Shown: one piece after another, positions 10,619 to 23,338 of the stretch
How the letters are laid out: every line of letters starts with the position of its first letter
Position numbering within the stretch: position 1 is the first letter of the stretch
Assembly (NCBI GenBank): GCA_039707655.1
Contig: CM077667.1
Span: 64,323,628-64,387,627 of the forward strand
DNA: 64,000 nucleotides
Source: Elymus sibiricus
Lineage: Eukaryota > Streptophyta > Magnoliopsida > Poales > Poaceae
Reading direction: 5' to 3'
Program-made: the position numbers and the translations under genes
The notes under the pieces: model-generated
Databases searched by the model: none
The model's input: only the letters and a program-made list of their open reading frames with translations
Told to the model about the DNA's origin: nothing

Positions 10619-13600
10619 CTAACACCTAAGATCCATTTGCAATTTCACATGGTATTCTCCGTGTTCAGGTATGACGTGGTCAAGAAAGAATCCCGCCAAT
10701 TCCTCTTGAATTGCTCGTATGCGATCATGTGGTAGGAGTTCATCCCGCATCTGCCAGATCTAATTTAAAGAAGGGGGGCAATACATATATATGAATGAAA
10801 CTCAACACAATTGATGGTAATATATAAAATAAAATTGTGAATATTGTTTACGTACTTCAAATTGTTTCTCAGAGAAGCCCCGCTCAGAGGTATAGTGGCG
10901 AATGAACTCGCATACGTAGTATCCACATAAATGAGTCCCGGGTGCCTGGTACAAGCACTTTACGAGAATAGAGTTCAATCAAACTGATAAGCAAGCATGA
11001 TAATGGTATTGATGAAACTAGAATCAATGAGAGATGCGCGAAAGTAGCTAGTACTACTTACTTTGGGGTGTGTAAATCGCAGCTCCTTCTTCAGACCCGG
11101 AACCATAGTGGTAAACTTTTTCCAAACCCTGGCAGGCAAAGAAAATGATTACTTGATATCAGGAAATGAACAAAAGTTGCCGATATGGTCCCGGTATTGA
11201 TTGAACTTACTTCTGGAGCATTGCAGTCATGTGCGCATAATACTTGGGATCTTTATGGAGCGAGTCTAAGACAGTTACTAATGCCCCGTCAAGGTTAATG
11301 GATAGCAGAATATAGTGGAAGCTGCGCACGCATAACTCATCAATTACATTACTTAACCTCGAGTAAGCGAAACCGAATATGCACAAGACAGTAACACTCA
11401 CTTGAAGTTGTAAGGAAAGAGTATTTCCCTTTTGTTTTGATGTCTAAGGAACGCTTCTAGCAAGTTGTCCTCGGTATCTTTGGCCTCGTTTTGTACCGAC
11501 CATTCATTTACGGTATTTGGGATAATGAACCCAATGTCATAGATTTGTTCTTTTTTGCATTCGACCATCTTCAATCTGCATAATATAGTGAGGATAATTA
11601 TATATACATGCAATGAACGAGCTGAGCTAGAGACTTAATTATAGAAGTAATACTTACAGACAGTTGCAAGTCATGAGTTGTTTGTCGAGGGCCTCTTGAT
11701 TGTATAACTGAAATAACTCCACAAATTTAACAGGCAGCAGGTCGACTCCAGGGAAGTCGTTCTCTTCTTTAATTCCGATCATCAAACTGTCGGTCCCAGA
11801 CTTCCTGCAGGTTTTCATGTACCACTCATGCAATTTTTGCATCATCGTTGTTAGATGAGGATGATCAGGTTTGACGAGAGGCTTCCCGTGCTCGTATCTA
11901 AAGATGTCTACTACCTCAGCCATTTCAAAATGTACATCATCGGGCAGGTAATCATCAAGAGTGGTATCGGGCAGTACCACCGGATGATTAGCGATATCGC
12001 TAGACACCTTGAGCGGGGGGCACGATTGCTTCTCCTGTTCGCCGAGCTGGGGAATTGTTTTCCCACTTCTTCGTTTTTTCTCTCTTGCAGCACTGGAAGT
12101 ACTTCCCGACCGCTGCGCTTCAGCATGTGTCTTAGTAATTATGCGATCATAGTTGGATAGCTGAGTCCGTGGTGGTCGCTTCAGGGCATGCAGAGTGCGC
12201 TTTGCTTTCACCGGATCTACCGTTTCCTTCGGAGGTGGATCTTTCCGTGCAAAATGGGCCTTCACTTCGGCTGCACTGATTTCAGCGTTTTCCTCCTCGG
12301 TCCTGTCATATGGTAACTTCGGAAGAGGCTTGAGGCTTGGACCAAATTTGTATTTCTTCCCACCTATTGTACTGCTAGCCGCCGGAGCGGCGGCGGCGAC
12401 TCTCTTCCGCCGTTGCTGACGCGCCGGAGGAGGCGGAGTGCCCTGACGCGTCGGAGGAGGCGGAGTGCCCTGACGCGCCGGAGGAGGCGAAGGAGGAGGC
12501 AGAGTGCCCTGACGCGCCGGAGGAGGAGACGGAGGAGGCGGAGTGCCCTGACGTGCCGAAGAAGGAGGAGGAGGCAGAGTGCCCTGACACGCCGGAGGAG
12601 GCTGAGTCTGCTGAGGCGTCCAGTTTGGAAGCTTGATGTACTCTTTTCTCCATAGACAGGTACTCCTCAAAGCATTTTCTAGAAGAATAATATCCTCTTC
12701 ACCTGTAGGGTTGTCAAGCTCCAGCCCCTCAAATCCATCCATTATTTCATCCACCGTCACAACAGCATAGCCATGTGGAATCGGACGGCAATGGAAAGTT
12801 CCCTCAGCTCGAGGAGGTACAACAGAGCCGACCGCCGCCTTGAAGGTCAGGTTCTGGCATTTCGTCATTAGCTCGCAATGTTCAGCCGCCGTGATACTAT
12901 CCACGGGGTAGCAAGGAGCCGTGAAATCAGGCTGAACAAGCTCCGTGGAAGCCACGCTGCTTCTCCGCTGAGATGGTGGGGTAGCGTCGAAGGAAGGATC
13001 TTCGTGCCGCTCAGATGGTTGGCCGGTAGCTCGCTGGCTCTCAAGTTCCTCTAGTTTTACTAATCTTGCACTGAGCTTTTGCATTTCGCTTGCTTCATGT
13101 TTCCTTTTTCTCTCTCGGCTTCTATAACCACCGCTGTCGGGAAACCCATGCTTCCACGGAACGGAGCCTGGTGTGCCTCGTGTTCGTCCAGGGTGTTCAG
13201 GATTCCTGAGGGCCTCTGTCAGCTCATCCTTCTCTCTGTCGGGAATGAACGTCCCTTCCTGCGCTGCCTTGATTGCTGCCTGAAGCTTCCGGAAGGGTAT
13301 TGCAAGTTGCTCGTCCGTCCAAACACACTCCCCTGTTTCTGGGTCCAAAGTTCCCCCAACCCCGAAGAACCAAGTCCTTGAACGATCTGGCCAGTGCAAT
13401 GTCGCTGGTTGGACATTCTTAGAAAGCAGGTCTTGCTCAGCTTTGTCCCACAACTGTCGGGCTTTGTAGTAGCCACCTGACCCCGTGTGATGGTGAAACC
13501 TCTTCTTTGCAGCATTTTTCTTGTTTGTCAGTGACCATTTCTTACCCTTCTCCGATTTCTTGTAGGCCACAAATTCGGGCCATTGATCTCTTATCTTCTC

Positions 13601-14260
13601 ATATCGACCGATGAATTTCGGAGTCTCCTCTTTCTTGACAAACTTTGTGTTCAACTCTTTCTTCCAGTTCCTGAATAGTTCTGCCATCTTCTTAAGAGCA
13701 AACGCCTTGACCTTTCACTCTATAACTGGGTTATTCAGATCCTCCTCTCCCGGTAGGCTGAAATTTGTCATCAGCTCAGTCCAAAGATCATCTTTCAGTC
13801 TATCATGGACATAAGAAACTTCAGGGTCCTTATTATTCTTATTCCATTGATAGGTGTTGATCGAGACATAGTCCCTAACAACAACTCCACACTGATGTAC
13901 AAATGCGTCCTTGGTCCGCTTGGGAGCAATCGGTTGGCCATCTTTCGCGACTTCTGTGATCGTGAACCTTTCATCCGGGCGCAACCTTTTCTTCGGGCCT
14001 CGTCTCCTTACCTCGTCGGACTTTGTAACAGTTGAGGCTCCCTCCTCCGTTCGGTCACCGGAGCCGTGATCATGATCTCCTTCCTCTGCCATTCGGTCAC
14101 CGGAGCCGTAATGATCTCCTTCCTCCTCCATTGTTGGATCACCGGAGCCGTCATCCTCTCCTTCCTGACCATCGGTGTCGTTGAGATACGACAAGGGATC
14201 ACCTCTGGCTCGGATTATATCCCCCAACAACTGTTCTTTTTCTAAGTCTCTGTGATCCAT
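10619..14260 (-). pseudogene. CACTA accessory protein with Tnp/Transposase_24-like region and C-terminal Ulp1-type cysteine protease domain (one in-frame stop)
   Basis: Six coding exons join in phase with canonical GT/AG sites: 14260-11658, 11575-11402, 11321-11211, 11128-11062, 10957-10856 and 10759-10619, for 1065 codons. The N-terminus is acidic and GSGD-repetitive. About residues 190-330 match the plant Tnp region (RNWKKELNTKF, KKRFHHHTGSGGYYKAR, TWFFGVGGTLDPETG). A proline-rich repeat (12420-12600) follows. The C-terminus has the C48/Ulp1 layout: H928 (FHYILLSIN), D945 (VLDS), Q989 and C996 (YQAPGTHLCGYYVCEF). All four catalytic residues are present. The only lesion is TGA at codon 182 (13715-13717), consistent with CGA to TGA by methyl-cytosine deamination. 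The protease domain is often found in plant CACTA elements; its substrate is unknown. Confidence 0.8.
12420..12605 (-). repeat. Coding minisatellite, proline-rich (ARQGTPPPP units)
   Basis: About six units of 27-39 bp encode P-P-A-R-Q-G-T-P/L-P-P-P with variable proline runs, inside the CACTA accessory protein (roughly residues 552-613). Unit length varies in multiples of three, so the frame is kept. Confidence 0.8.
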
Positions 14261-15084
14261 AGTTTCTGCAAATATTACAACATGGCAATATACAAACATG
14301 AGATATGCAAATCAATACAAGGCAATGCAACAATACGATCATATAATATCACTAATACATCATCGAATAGTATCGCTAATACATCATCGAATATTATCAT
14401 TAATACATCTCGAATATTATTATATAATATCACTAATACAGATATAGTTGACGTCTCGTGGCGCAGGCGGTGGACACCCAAAGAGAAGGAACTATGACAT
14501 GATCATAGCTCGGGTGAGATCCCTGAAGAACCTGCCAGGTATTGGAGAACCTGGCGTCCAACGCATCCATGTAGCGTCAGACGTGCTCGTCCTCCTCCCT
14601 GACACGGCGACGTACCACCTCCGCGAGGGCCGGCTCCCTCTTCACCGACAGTGGTCCACGCGACCGCCACCAAAGAACCTTCGGGTCGACGACGGGACCC
14701 TCATTCCTCACCAAGCTGGGCGCCCCGGAAGGCACCACCTCCCAGTGCCAGCCCGGCGGAGCCCAGTCCCGGACATGGCGCCTCTCAAGCAGGTGGTCGC
14801 CGGCGCCGAGTCGACGACGAGGATGCGGGCCGGGCATCGTAGACGTCGAGAACAAATTCTACAACTATTTAAATTCCTACTATTTAATAAACTTTAATAA
14901 ATATGATTGCATTTGACAACTATGACAATAATAACATATTTAACAACAATGACACATTTTCTACTTAAGCGATCGTCGGGGACTCTTCCCCGACGATCGT
15001 CGGGGACTCCTCGGGTTCGCCGACTAAAACAACTAAAACTTTTTTACAACTAAAACAACAAATTAATAAAACAAACTAAAACAA
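14261..15084 (-). other. CACTA internal segment with remnant ORF
   Basis: 14280-14450 holds short AT-rich direct repeats (atcactaatacatcatcgaat). On the minus strand 14855-14480 reads as a decayed coding stretch with SVKREPALAEVVRRRVREED and a following RWTPGSPIPG-like tail. It resembles the N-terminal product often predicted in CACTA elements, but frames change. 14880-15130 is an A-rich spacer with repeated taaaacaactaa phrases and an inverted pair tccccgacgatcgtcgggga near 14980-15005. Confidence 0.4.
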
Positions 15085-15642
15085 CTAATAAAACAAACTA
15101 AAACAACTAATAAAAATACTAAAACAAACAAAAAAAACTAAAACGCGGGCGAGGGCCGGGGAAGGCCAGCGGCGCCGGCGCACGCGGCCTTGTGGTCGCG
15201 GTGGCCGCAGAGGAGGGGGCAGGAGCTCACCGGCGACGACGGGTTCGGGGAGGAGGCGCGGGCGGCGACGACGGGGCTCGGGGAGGTGGCGCGGGCGGCG
15301 TCTGGCGTCGGGGGGCGGCGAAGACGTCGACGAGGACGAGGAGGCACGCGGGGACGGGTTCGGGGCGGCGGCGAGGTCAGGCTCGGGGGCGGCGGCGACG
15401 ACGGGCTCGGGGGCGGCGGTAAGGACGGGCTCGGGGCCGGCGGCGACGACGGGCTCGGGGGCGCCGGTTAGGACGGGCTCGGGGGCGGCGACGATGATGA
15501 GGACAGGCTCGGTGGCGGCGGCGACGACGAGGACGGGCTCGGGGACGGCGGCGACGACGAGGACGGGCTCGGGGGCGGCGGCGAGCTCCGGCAGCCTGGC
15601 GGCGTCGGGGCGAATGGGAGAGGTTGGGGGAGAATTCAACAA
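15085..15642 (-). repeat. GC-rich coding-like repeat tract (A-A-P-E-P-V-L units)
   Basis: Ten or so degenerate 24-39-bp units give an open minus-strand frame of 185 residues, dominated by A-P-E-P-V-L/V. The same bases also read open on the plus strand as G/D-rich repeats, so openness comes from composition. It may be a CACTA 5' exon, but I would not call it a gene. Confidence 0.4.
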
Positions 15643-15659
15643 GTCCTGCTTATATACCC

Positions 15660-15905
15660 AACCCTTTAGTCCCGGTTGGTGGCTCCAACCGGGACGAAAG
15701 GCCCCCTTTCATCCCGGTTGGTGCCACCAACCGGGACTAAAGGTCAATTTCAGCAGCCCAAAGGGCGGGAAGCAGAGACCTATGGTCCCGGTTGGTGGCT
15801 CCAACCGGGACTAAAGGGTGGCATTGGTCCCGGTTGGTGGCACCAACCGGGACGAAAGGGCCGCATTGGTCCCGGTTGGAGCCACCAACCGGGACTAAAG
15901 GGTTG
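15660..15905. repeat. Array of near-perfect palindromes TTTAGTCCCGGTTGG...CCAACCGGGACTAAA
   Basis: At least three consecutive 38-45-bp foldbacks: arms TTTAGTCCCGGTTGGTG.C / G.CACCAACCGGGACTAAA with tiny loops, starting near 15663, 15705 and 15785, then further arms to 15900. They lie inside the CACTA, about 5.6 kb from its left end. The array may mark the terminus of an older, internally truncated CACTA copy, or an internal Tnp-binding cluster. Confidence 0.75.
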
Positions 15906-15935
15906 GTCCTGGCTGTGGTGGGTGTTTAGTCCCAC

Positions 15936-15940
15936 CTCGC
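15936..15940. repeat. LTR element target site duplication CTCGC, left copy
   Basis: CTCGC at 15936-15940 and again at 23334-23338 flanks the nested LTR element. Removing the element restores a continuous CACTA sequence (cccacctcgc + caagcgagagg). Confidence 0.85.
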
Positions 15941-17460
15941 TGATAATCCCCAAGTGCAAGGAATCATCGTAGCAATTTCCAAAGGTGAAAGTGATAAGTA
16001 TGGAGTGTCTAACCCACAAGGAGCTAAAGGTAAGATCAATATTATCTCAAGTCCTATCTGCCACTGATACGACTCTACGCACGCCGAACGTTTGCTTCCA
16101 ACTAGGAACGAGCAATAAAACTACGTTGTGGGTATGAAGAGAATAGCTTTGCATGATATCGGAGAGCTAAAATATAAAAATAGGTGATGTTATCATAAAG
16201 TTAGAATATATTACAATGTATTACAAACAGCGAGGGTGGAATAATGATGGCTCGGTGTGCGGAATTATCCTAGGCAATTGTTAACAAGATCGGTAGTCAT
16301 CATTGCAATTTTATATGAGGGAGAGGCATAAGCTAACATACTTTCTCTACTTGGATCATATGCACTTATGATTGGAACTCTAGCAAGCATCCGCAACTAC
16401 TAAAGATCATTAAGGTAAAACCCAACCATAGCATTAAAGCATCAAGTCCCCTTTATCCCATACGCAACAACCCACCTACTCGGGTTTATGCTTCTGTCAC
16501 TCAAGCAACCCACTATAAGCGAATCATGAACGCATTGCAACACCCTACAGCGGGAATCCTTCACGTGTGCGCGGCACGGAAGGCATAATAGGACAGCACC
16601 AAAGTAAAACATACAACTCAAACCAATCTAGATCATCAATCAACCAAAAGGACAAAAGTAATCTACTCAAAACATCATAGGATGGCAACACATCATTGGA
16701 TCATAATATGTGGCATAAGCACCATGTTCAAGTAGGGGATTACAGCGGGGTGCGGAAGAGTGGACCGCTAAAAGGAGATGAGGATGGTGATGAAGAAGGT
16801 GATGTTGATGAAGACGATCACCGCGGCGATGGTTCCCCCGATGGCACTCCGGCACCACCGGGAGAGAGGGGGAGAGGGTCTCCCCCTTGTGCTTCCTCCT
16901 CCATGGCCTCCCCCCTGGTTGGGGGAAGGTTCTCCCTCTGGTCCTTGGCCTCCATGGTGATGAAGGCCCCTCCGTCCACCTCCTCCATGGTCTCCGGTGA
17001 AGGTGACCCCCTCCGGCAGGGTGCCGGAGAGGGCCAAGATTGATCTTTCGAGGCTCTGGAGACTTGCGGCGGCGGAACTTTCGATCTAGGTTTATTTTTG
17101 GAGGTTTCTCGATTTATAGGAGGTCTTGGCGTTGGAATCACGTCAGGGGAGTGCTCGAGGGGCCCACAAGCCAGGGGGGCGCGCCCTAGGGGGGGCGCCC
17201 CTATGGCTTGTGGCCTCCTCGGTACTCCTCTCCGGTATCTTTTCGCTCCGGTATTTTTTATATTTTCCAAAAATATTCTCCGTAAATTTTCAGCCCATTC
17301 CGAGAACTTTTATTTCTGCACAAAAACAACACCACGGTAGCTCTGCTGAAAACAGCGTCAGTCCGGGTTAGTTCTAATCAAATCATACCAAAATCATATA
17401 GAATTATTGTAAACATGGCATGAATACTTCATAAATTATAGATACGTTGGAGACGTATCA
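15941..17460 (-). repeat. LTR (3' LTR in element orientation)
   Basis: 1520 bp, starts TGATAATCC and ends ACGTATCA on the plus strand. Open frames inside (for example 16818-17270) come from the GC-rich R/U5-like part and recur in the other LTR, so they are not host genes. Confidence 0.9.
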
Positions 17461-20400
17461 GCATCCCCAAGCTTAATTCCTGCTCGTCCTCGAGTAGGTA
17501 AATGATAAAAGAAATAATTTATGAAGTGTGAATGCTAGCAAGTGCACAAGTTTGATCAATGATAATTCCAATCACTTTTTCTAGCATCAATAAAGACCAT
17601 AAACAATAGCTCATCTCATAAAACTTCTCATGATCAAGTAACAAGCTATTTACATGTTTAAAGTATAGACCAGGAAGTTTCTTGAAAACTAACAAACCAT
17701 ATCCTAGTCATCGAACAATTGCAATTCATCTTATTTTCAGGAAGGGTCTATGTAAGAGCTTTGATTTAGCAAATTCCACATACTCAACTATCATATAGTC
17801 TTCCATGATTATTGGCACTCAAAGCATATTTTTAGAACAAATAGCATCCATCGAACACAGAGAAAGATATGGGCTTAATGTTTCGCCTCCCAACTTATTT
17901 ATCATATAGATAATTGTCAACAATAATAATTCATGATCAAATATATTTGTGTGGATATATATATGTCTAGATCATTCCCCAACACATGATGCTTGCCAAG
18001 AGAAAAAGGCGAAATATAGGAAGTGGTGAGGATCACCATGACTCTTGCATAAAGGTAAGTACTTAGAAAGTAAAAGATAGACCCTTCGCAGAGGGAAGCA
18101 GAGGTTGTCATGCGCTTTTTGTTTTTGGATGTGCAAACCCCTTAATGCAAAGGAACGTCACGTTGTATTGCCCTTTGTGATAGCAACCTTTATTATGCAG
18201 TCCATCGCTTTTATTTCTTTACCATCACAAATTCGTACAACGCTTATTTTCCCTTACAATAAAAGATCATACATATTTAGGAGCAATTTTTATTGCCTTT
18301 TGCACCGATGACAACTTACTTGAAGGATCTTACTCAATCCATAGGTAGGTATAGTGGACTCTCATGGCAAAACTGGTTTAAGGGTGTTTGGATGCACAAG
18401 TAGTATTTCTACTTGGTGCGGAAGTTTTGGCTAGTATGAGGTGGAAGCAAGCACCACATGTTGGAGGATCCATAACAATATAACTTCTATACAAATATAC
18501 CCAAACATAACTCATTAAGTTGTCTTCCTTGTCCAACTTCAACTAATTTGCTCAAGTTTGAAAATAGTTAATGGGTATTCACAATCATAAAAGATGTCCA
18601 AGATAGTATATTTATATGTGGAATCTCTCTTCCTTCAATATTCTTTCATGAATTGTTCAAGTGACCAATGAGGTGTTTGCTAACTTTCAATAAATTTCAC
18701 CACCTATACTTATTATGTGTGAAGTCATTACTCCCCATGGGATAAGTATATGAAGCATATTTAATTTCAGATTTATGATATTCAATTCATTCAACCATTT
18801 ACTCATAGGATAAAAGTGAAGCACGAGAGTGAATGACAAACTACTCCAAAAAGATATAAGTGAAGAGCAATGAGTAGCCAACAATTAAATAACTATGTGA
18901 GGACTCTCTCATCTAAGAATTTCAGATCCAATGATTTTATTCAAACAGCAAGCAAAAGAAAAATAGCACTCCAAGAATAGCACGCATCATGTGAACGAAT
19001 AAGAATTTAGGCTCAACATAGGCTAACCGATAATTGTTGATGAAGAGAGGTGGGATGCGTAGCATCCCCAAGATTAGATACTTGAGACTTCTTGAAATAT
19101 TTACTTGGGGTGCCTTGGGCATCCCCAAGCTTGAGCTTTTGTATCTCATTCAATCCTCTCATATCATGGTTTTACCTATTCTCAAAAATTTCATCCACAC
19201 AAAACTCGAAAAGAACTCGTGAGATAGGTTAGTACCCATAAGAATAAATCAACACTTCATGTACTGCCAAGACAAGTTGCACAATAATTTTCAAACATCA
19301 TCTACTTTTTACTATCGTTTCCTCAATTGATATCTACCAATATAGGCTATGGAAACTAGAGGATAAGTAGATAACAAAACTATGACAGCAATCTGTCCAA
19401 ACAGAACAGTCTGTAGCAATTTATAACAACAGTGTACTTCCATCACTCAAAAAATTATGAAAATTTAGGACATGCTAAGGAATTTATATGACAATACTGT
19501 GTAAAAATTTCAGAAACTTTCCATGTTCCAGTAAAATATGAAAATTCAAACTCTACATCCAAAGTTTCTGTTTTTACACAGCACTCATCAAAACATGCAA
19601 TGCAAGCATCCTAAGGCAATTCTTGGAAATTTTTATTGAAAAACAAGATTATAAATAACACCTAACATAAAATAACAAAATATAATGATGATCCAAGCAA
19701 AGCACATATTATGTGACGAATAAAAATATAGCTCCAAGTGAGGTTACCGATAATGTTGAAGACGAAAGAGGGGATGCTTCCGGGGCATCCCCAAGCTTAG
19801 GCGCTTGAGTCTTCCGTGGATATTACCTTGGGGGTGCCTTGGGCATCCCCAAGCTTAGGTTCTTGTCACTCCTTATTCTCCTCATATCGGTGTCTCACCC
19901 AAAACTTGAAAACTTCAATCACACAAAACTTAACGGAACTTCGTGAGAAGGGTTAGTGTAATAAAGATAAATCATTCACTTAGGTACTGTCAAGACAAGA
20001 TTCATAATTGTTCCCACATGATACCTACTGTATTCTATCATTCCCATAATTTATACCGCTAAATATAAGCCATGGAAACACTAAAACAAGCAAACTATGC
20101 ATGCAAAACAGAATCTGTCAAAAACAGAACAGTCTGTGAAGATCTGTAGTGTAACCATACTTCCCTGTCTCTAAAAATTCTGAAAAATTAGGACAACCTA
20201 GGAAATTTGTATATAAATCATGTGTAAAAAATTCAGAACCTTTTGACTCTCTGGTGAATTTATAAAAATTCTGGACTGGGCACCAAAGTTTCTGTTTTTG
20301 CACAGAATCAAGTCAACTATCAACCACATCATCCCAAAGGCATTACTTGGCACTTTATTGAAATAAAAGGCACAAAACATGATTAATACAGTAGCTTAAT

Positions 20401-21785
20401 CATGTTAAAACACAAAAACAGAAAGGGTAAATAGTGGGTTGTCTCCCAACAAGCGCTTTTCTTTAATGCCTTTATAGCTAGGCATGACATTGATACACTT
20501 CCAAACCCAATTCCGATGGAAATTTTATTCATACTCTAAAAGATATAAGTGAAGTTCATAGAGCATTCTACAATTAATATATATTAACCAATATCCAAGC
20601 TCAAAATATATAAGTGAAGCACACGAAGCATTCTATAAAGCCACACTCAAAAGATTTAAGTGAAGCACAAAGAGCATTCTACAAACCCATACTCAAAAGA
20701 TATAAGTGAAGCACAAAGAGCATTCTTCAAAGCCATACTCAAAAGATATAAGTGAAGCGCATGAAGCATTCTTTAAAATCAATGAAGGACTATCTCATAA
20801 TAGAAGGGTGCACAAAAGGAAAAGAAAAACACATATCATGTGAACAAAAACCGAGGTATACCGATAATTGTTGAAGAATAAAGATGGGATGCCTCCCGGG
20901 GCATCCCCAAGCTTAGATGCTTGAGTCTCCTTGAAATATTTACTTGGGGTGCCTTGGGCATCCCCAAGCTTGAACTCTTGTCTCTCCGTATTCTTCATAT
21001 ATCGATACCTCCTCGATCTTCGAACACTTCATTCACACAAAACTTAACAAAACCCTCGTGAGATCCGTTAGTATAATAAAGCAAAATACTACTTTAAGTA
21101 CTGTTGTGAACTCATTCCAAATTCATATTAGCATTATATCTACTGTATTACAACTTCACCATGGTTCGTACCCCCCGATACTACCCATAGATTCATCAAA
21201 ATAAGAGAACAACGCATAGAAAACAGAATCTGTCTAAAACAGGACAGTCTGTAGTAATCTAAACATTCACCATACTTATGTAACTCTAAAAATTCTGAAA
21301 ATTTAGGAAAAATTAAAAAATTTGTATAGCAGTACTGTGTAAAAATTTCAGAAACTTTTGACGTTCCAGTAGGAAATGTAAATTCATGCACTACAGTCAA
21401 AGTTTCTGTTTTTGCACAGCACAAAGCAAACAAGCAATCTATTTGTCCTAAAACCAAATCTTGGCACATTATTTTTATAATACAATGGATATATACAAGG
21501 GGATAATTATTTTTGAGAAGCTTCCACGAAAAATTCTACATTGTTTCCATGAGCGTGAACACAAGTGTTCAAGGTCGACCCTCACTTCTCCAATACACAA
21601 CTTTCCAATCACTTCTCTTTTTGAAAAACTTCTTAGGCAAGAGGCAAGTAATTCTTTTTGTATTTTTCATTATTTAATTTTTTTTTGTTTCACCCACAAC
21701 TAAATAAAGCAAAAAGGGAAAACAAAATCTACTAAGTGAAGAAAGCAATCAAGCACACACGAGAATATCAACCCCACGCTATTGC
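17461..21785 (-). other. Interior of the non-autonomous LTR element, no coding domains, three internal repeats
   Basis: AT-rich, with no retroviral-type protein on either strand. A block of about 600-900 bp recurs three times, near 18940-19560, 19700-20300 and 20820-21430. Each block has ccgataattgttgaag, two facing phrases gcatccccaagctt and acagaacagtctgt, and a stretch that reads aaaattctgaaaatttagg. Shorter repeats (aaaagatataagtgaagcac, 20640-20760) lie between. Possibly RNA structure or packaging signals (inference). Confidence 0.7.
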
Positions 21786-21803
21786 TCCCCGGCAACGGCG
21801 CCA
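21786..21803 (-). promoter_or_regulatory. Primer binding site complementary to tRNA-Asp
   Basis: On the plus strand the sequence is tccccggcaacggcgcca, matching the 3' end of plant tRNA-Asp(GUC) including CCA. It is 10 bp from the LTR. This fixes the element's orientation as minus strand. Confidence 0.8.
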
Positions 21804-21813
21804 GAAAAGAGCT

Positions 21814-23333
21814 TGATAATCCCCAAGTGCAAGGAATCATCGTAGCAATTTCCAAAGGTGGAAGTGATAAGTATGGAGTGTCGAACCCACAAGGAGCTAA
21901 AGGTAAGATCAATATTCTCTCAAGTCCTATCTGCCACTGATACGACTCTACGCACGCCGAACGTTTGCTTCCAACTAGGAACGAGAAATAAAACTACGTT
22001 GTGGGTATGAAGAGAATAGCTTTGCATGATATCGGAGAGCTAAAATATAAAAATAGGTGCTGTTATCATAAAGTTAGAATATATTACAATGTATTACAAA
22101 CAGCGAGGGTGGAATAATGATGGGTCGGTGTGCGGAATTATCCTAGGCAATTGTTAACAAGATCGGTAGTCATCATTGCAATTTTATATGAGGGAGAGGC
22201 ATAAGCTAACATACTTTCTCTACTTGGATCATATGCACTTATGATTGGAACTCTAGCAAGCATCCGCAACTACTAAAGATCATTAAGGTAAAACCCAACC
22301 ATAGCATTAAACCATCAAGTCCCCTTTATCCCATACGCAACAACCCACCTACTCGGGTTTATGCTTCTGTCACTCAAGCAACCCACTATAAGCGAATCAT
22401 GAACGCATTGCAACACCCTACAGCGGGAATCCTTCACGTGTGCGCGGCACGGAAGGCACAATAGGATAGCACCAAAGTAAAACATACAACTCAAACCAAT
22501 CTAGATCATCAATCAACCAAAAGGACAAAAGTAATCTACTCAAAACATCATAGGATGGCAACACATCATTGGATCATAATATGTGGCATAAGCACCATGT
22601 TCAAGTAGGGGATTACAGCGGGGTGCGGGAGAGTGGACCGCTAAAAGGAGATGAGGATGGTGATGAAGAAGGTGATGTTGATGAAGACGATCACCGCGGC
22701 GATGGTTCCCCCGATGGCACTCCGGCACCACCGGGAGAGAGGGGGAGAGGGTCTCCCCCTTGTGCTTCCTCCTCCATGGCCTCCCCCTGGTTGGGGGAAG
22801 GTTCTCCCTCTGGTCCTTGGCCTCCATGGCGATGAAGGCCCCTCCGTCCACCTCCTCCATGGTCTCCGGTGAAGGTGACCCCCTCCGGCAGGGTGCCGGA
22901 GAGGGCCAAGATTGATCTTTCGAGGCTCTGGAGACTTGTGGCGGCGGAACTTCCGATCTAGGTTTATTTCTGGAGGTTTCTCGATTTATAGGAGGTCTTG
23001 GCGTTGGAATCACGTCAGGGGAGTGCTCGAGGGGCCCACAAGCCAGGGGGGCACGCCCTAGGGGGGGGCGCCCCTGTGGCTTGTGGCCTCCTCGGGACTC
23101 CTCTCCGGTATCTTTTCGCTCCGGTATTTTTTATATTTTCCAAAAATATTCTCCGTAAATTTTCAGCCCATTCCGAGAACTTTTATTTCTGCACAAAAAC
23201 AACACCACGGTAGTTCTGCTGAAAACAGCGTCAGTCCGGGTTAGTTCTAATCAAATCATACCAAAATCATATAGAATTATTGTAAACATGGCATGAATAC
23301 TTCATAAGTTATAGATACGTTGGAGACGTATCA
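21814..23333 (-). repeat. LTR (5' LTR in element orientation)
   Basis: Same length as the other LTR and nearly identical, with the same TG...CA ends on each strand. Followed by TSD CTCGC. Confidence 0.9.
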
Positions 23334-23338
23334 CTCGC

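Larger units (their letters stand above)
15941..23333 (-). mobile_element. 7.4-kb non-autonomous LTR retrotransposon, nested in the CACTA
   Basis: Two 1.52-kb LTRs (15941-17460 and 21814-23333), beginning TGAT and ending ATCA, flanked by TSD CTCGC. It reads on the minus strand. A primer-binding site lies beside the right LTR, and a purine-rich stretch (aagcttggggatgc) beside the left LTR. The 4.35-kb interior has no gag, protease, RT or integrase frame. The LTRs differ at about 20 sites by eye (about 1.3%), so the insertion is young, perhaps about half a million years at the usual grass rate (inference). Mobilised in trans by an unknown autonomous partner. Confidence 0.92.

Noticed and set aside
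15660..15905. Regularly spaced palindromic repeats resembling a CRISPR array
   Set aside because: Eukaryotic transposon context; motif identical to CACTA subterminal repeats and there are no unique spacers of constant length.
16818..17270. 150-aa minus-strand ORF, also present near 22540-23013
   Set aside because: Lies within both LTRs of the same element; GC-rich LTR sequence, no domain, and frames differ between the two copies.
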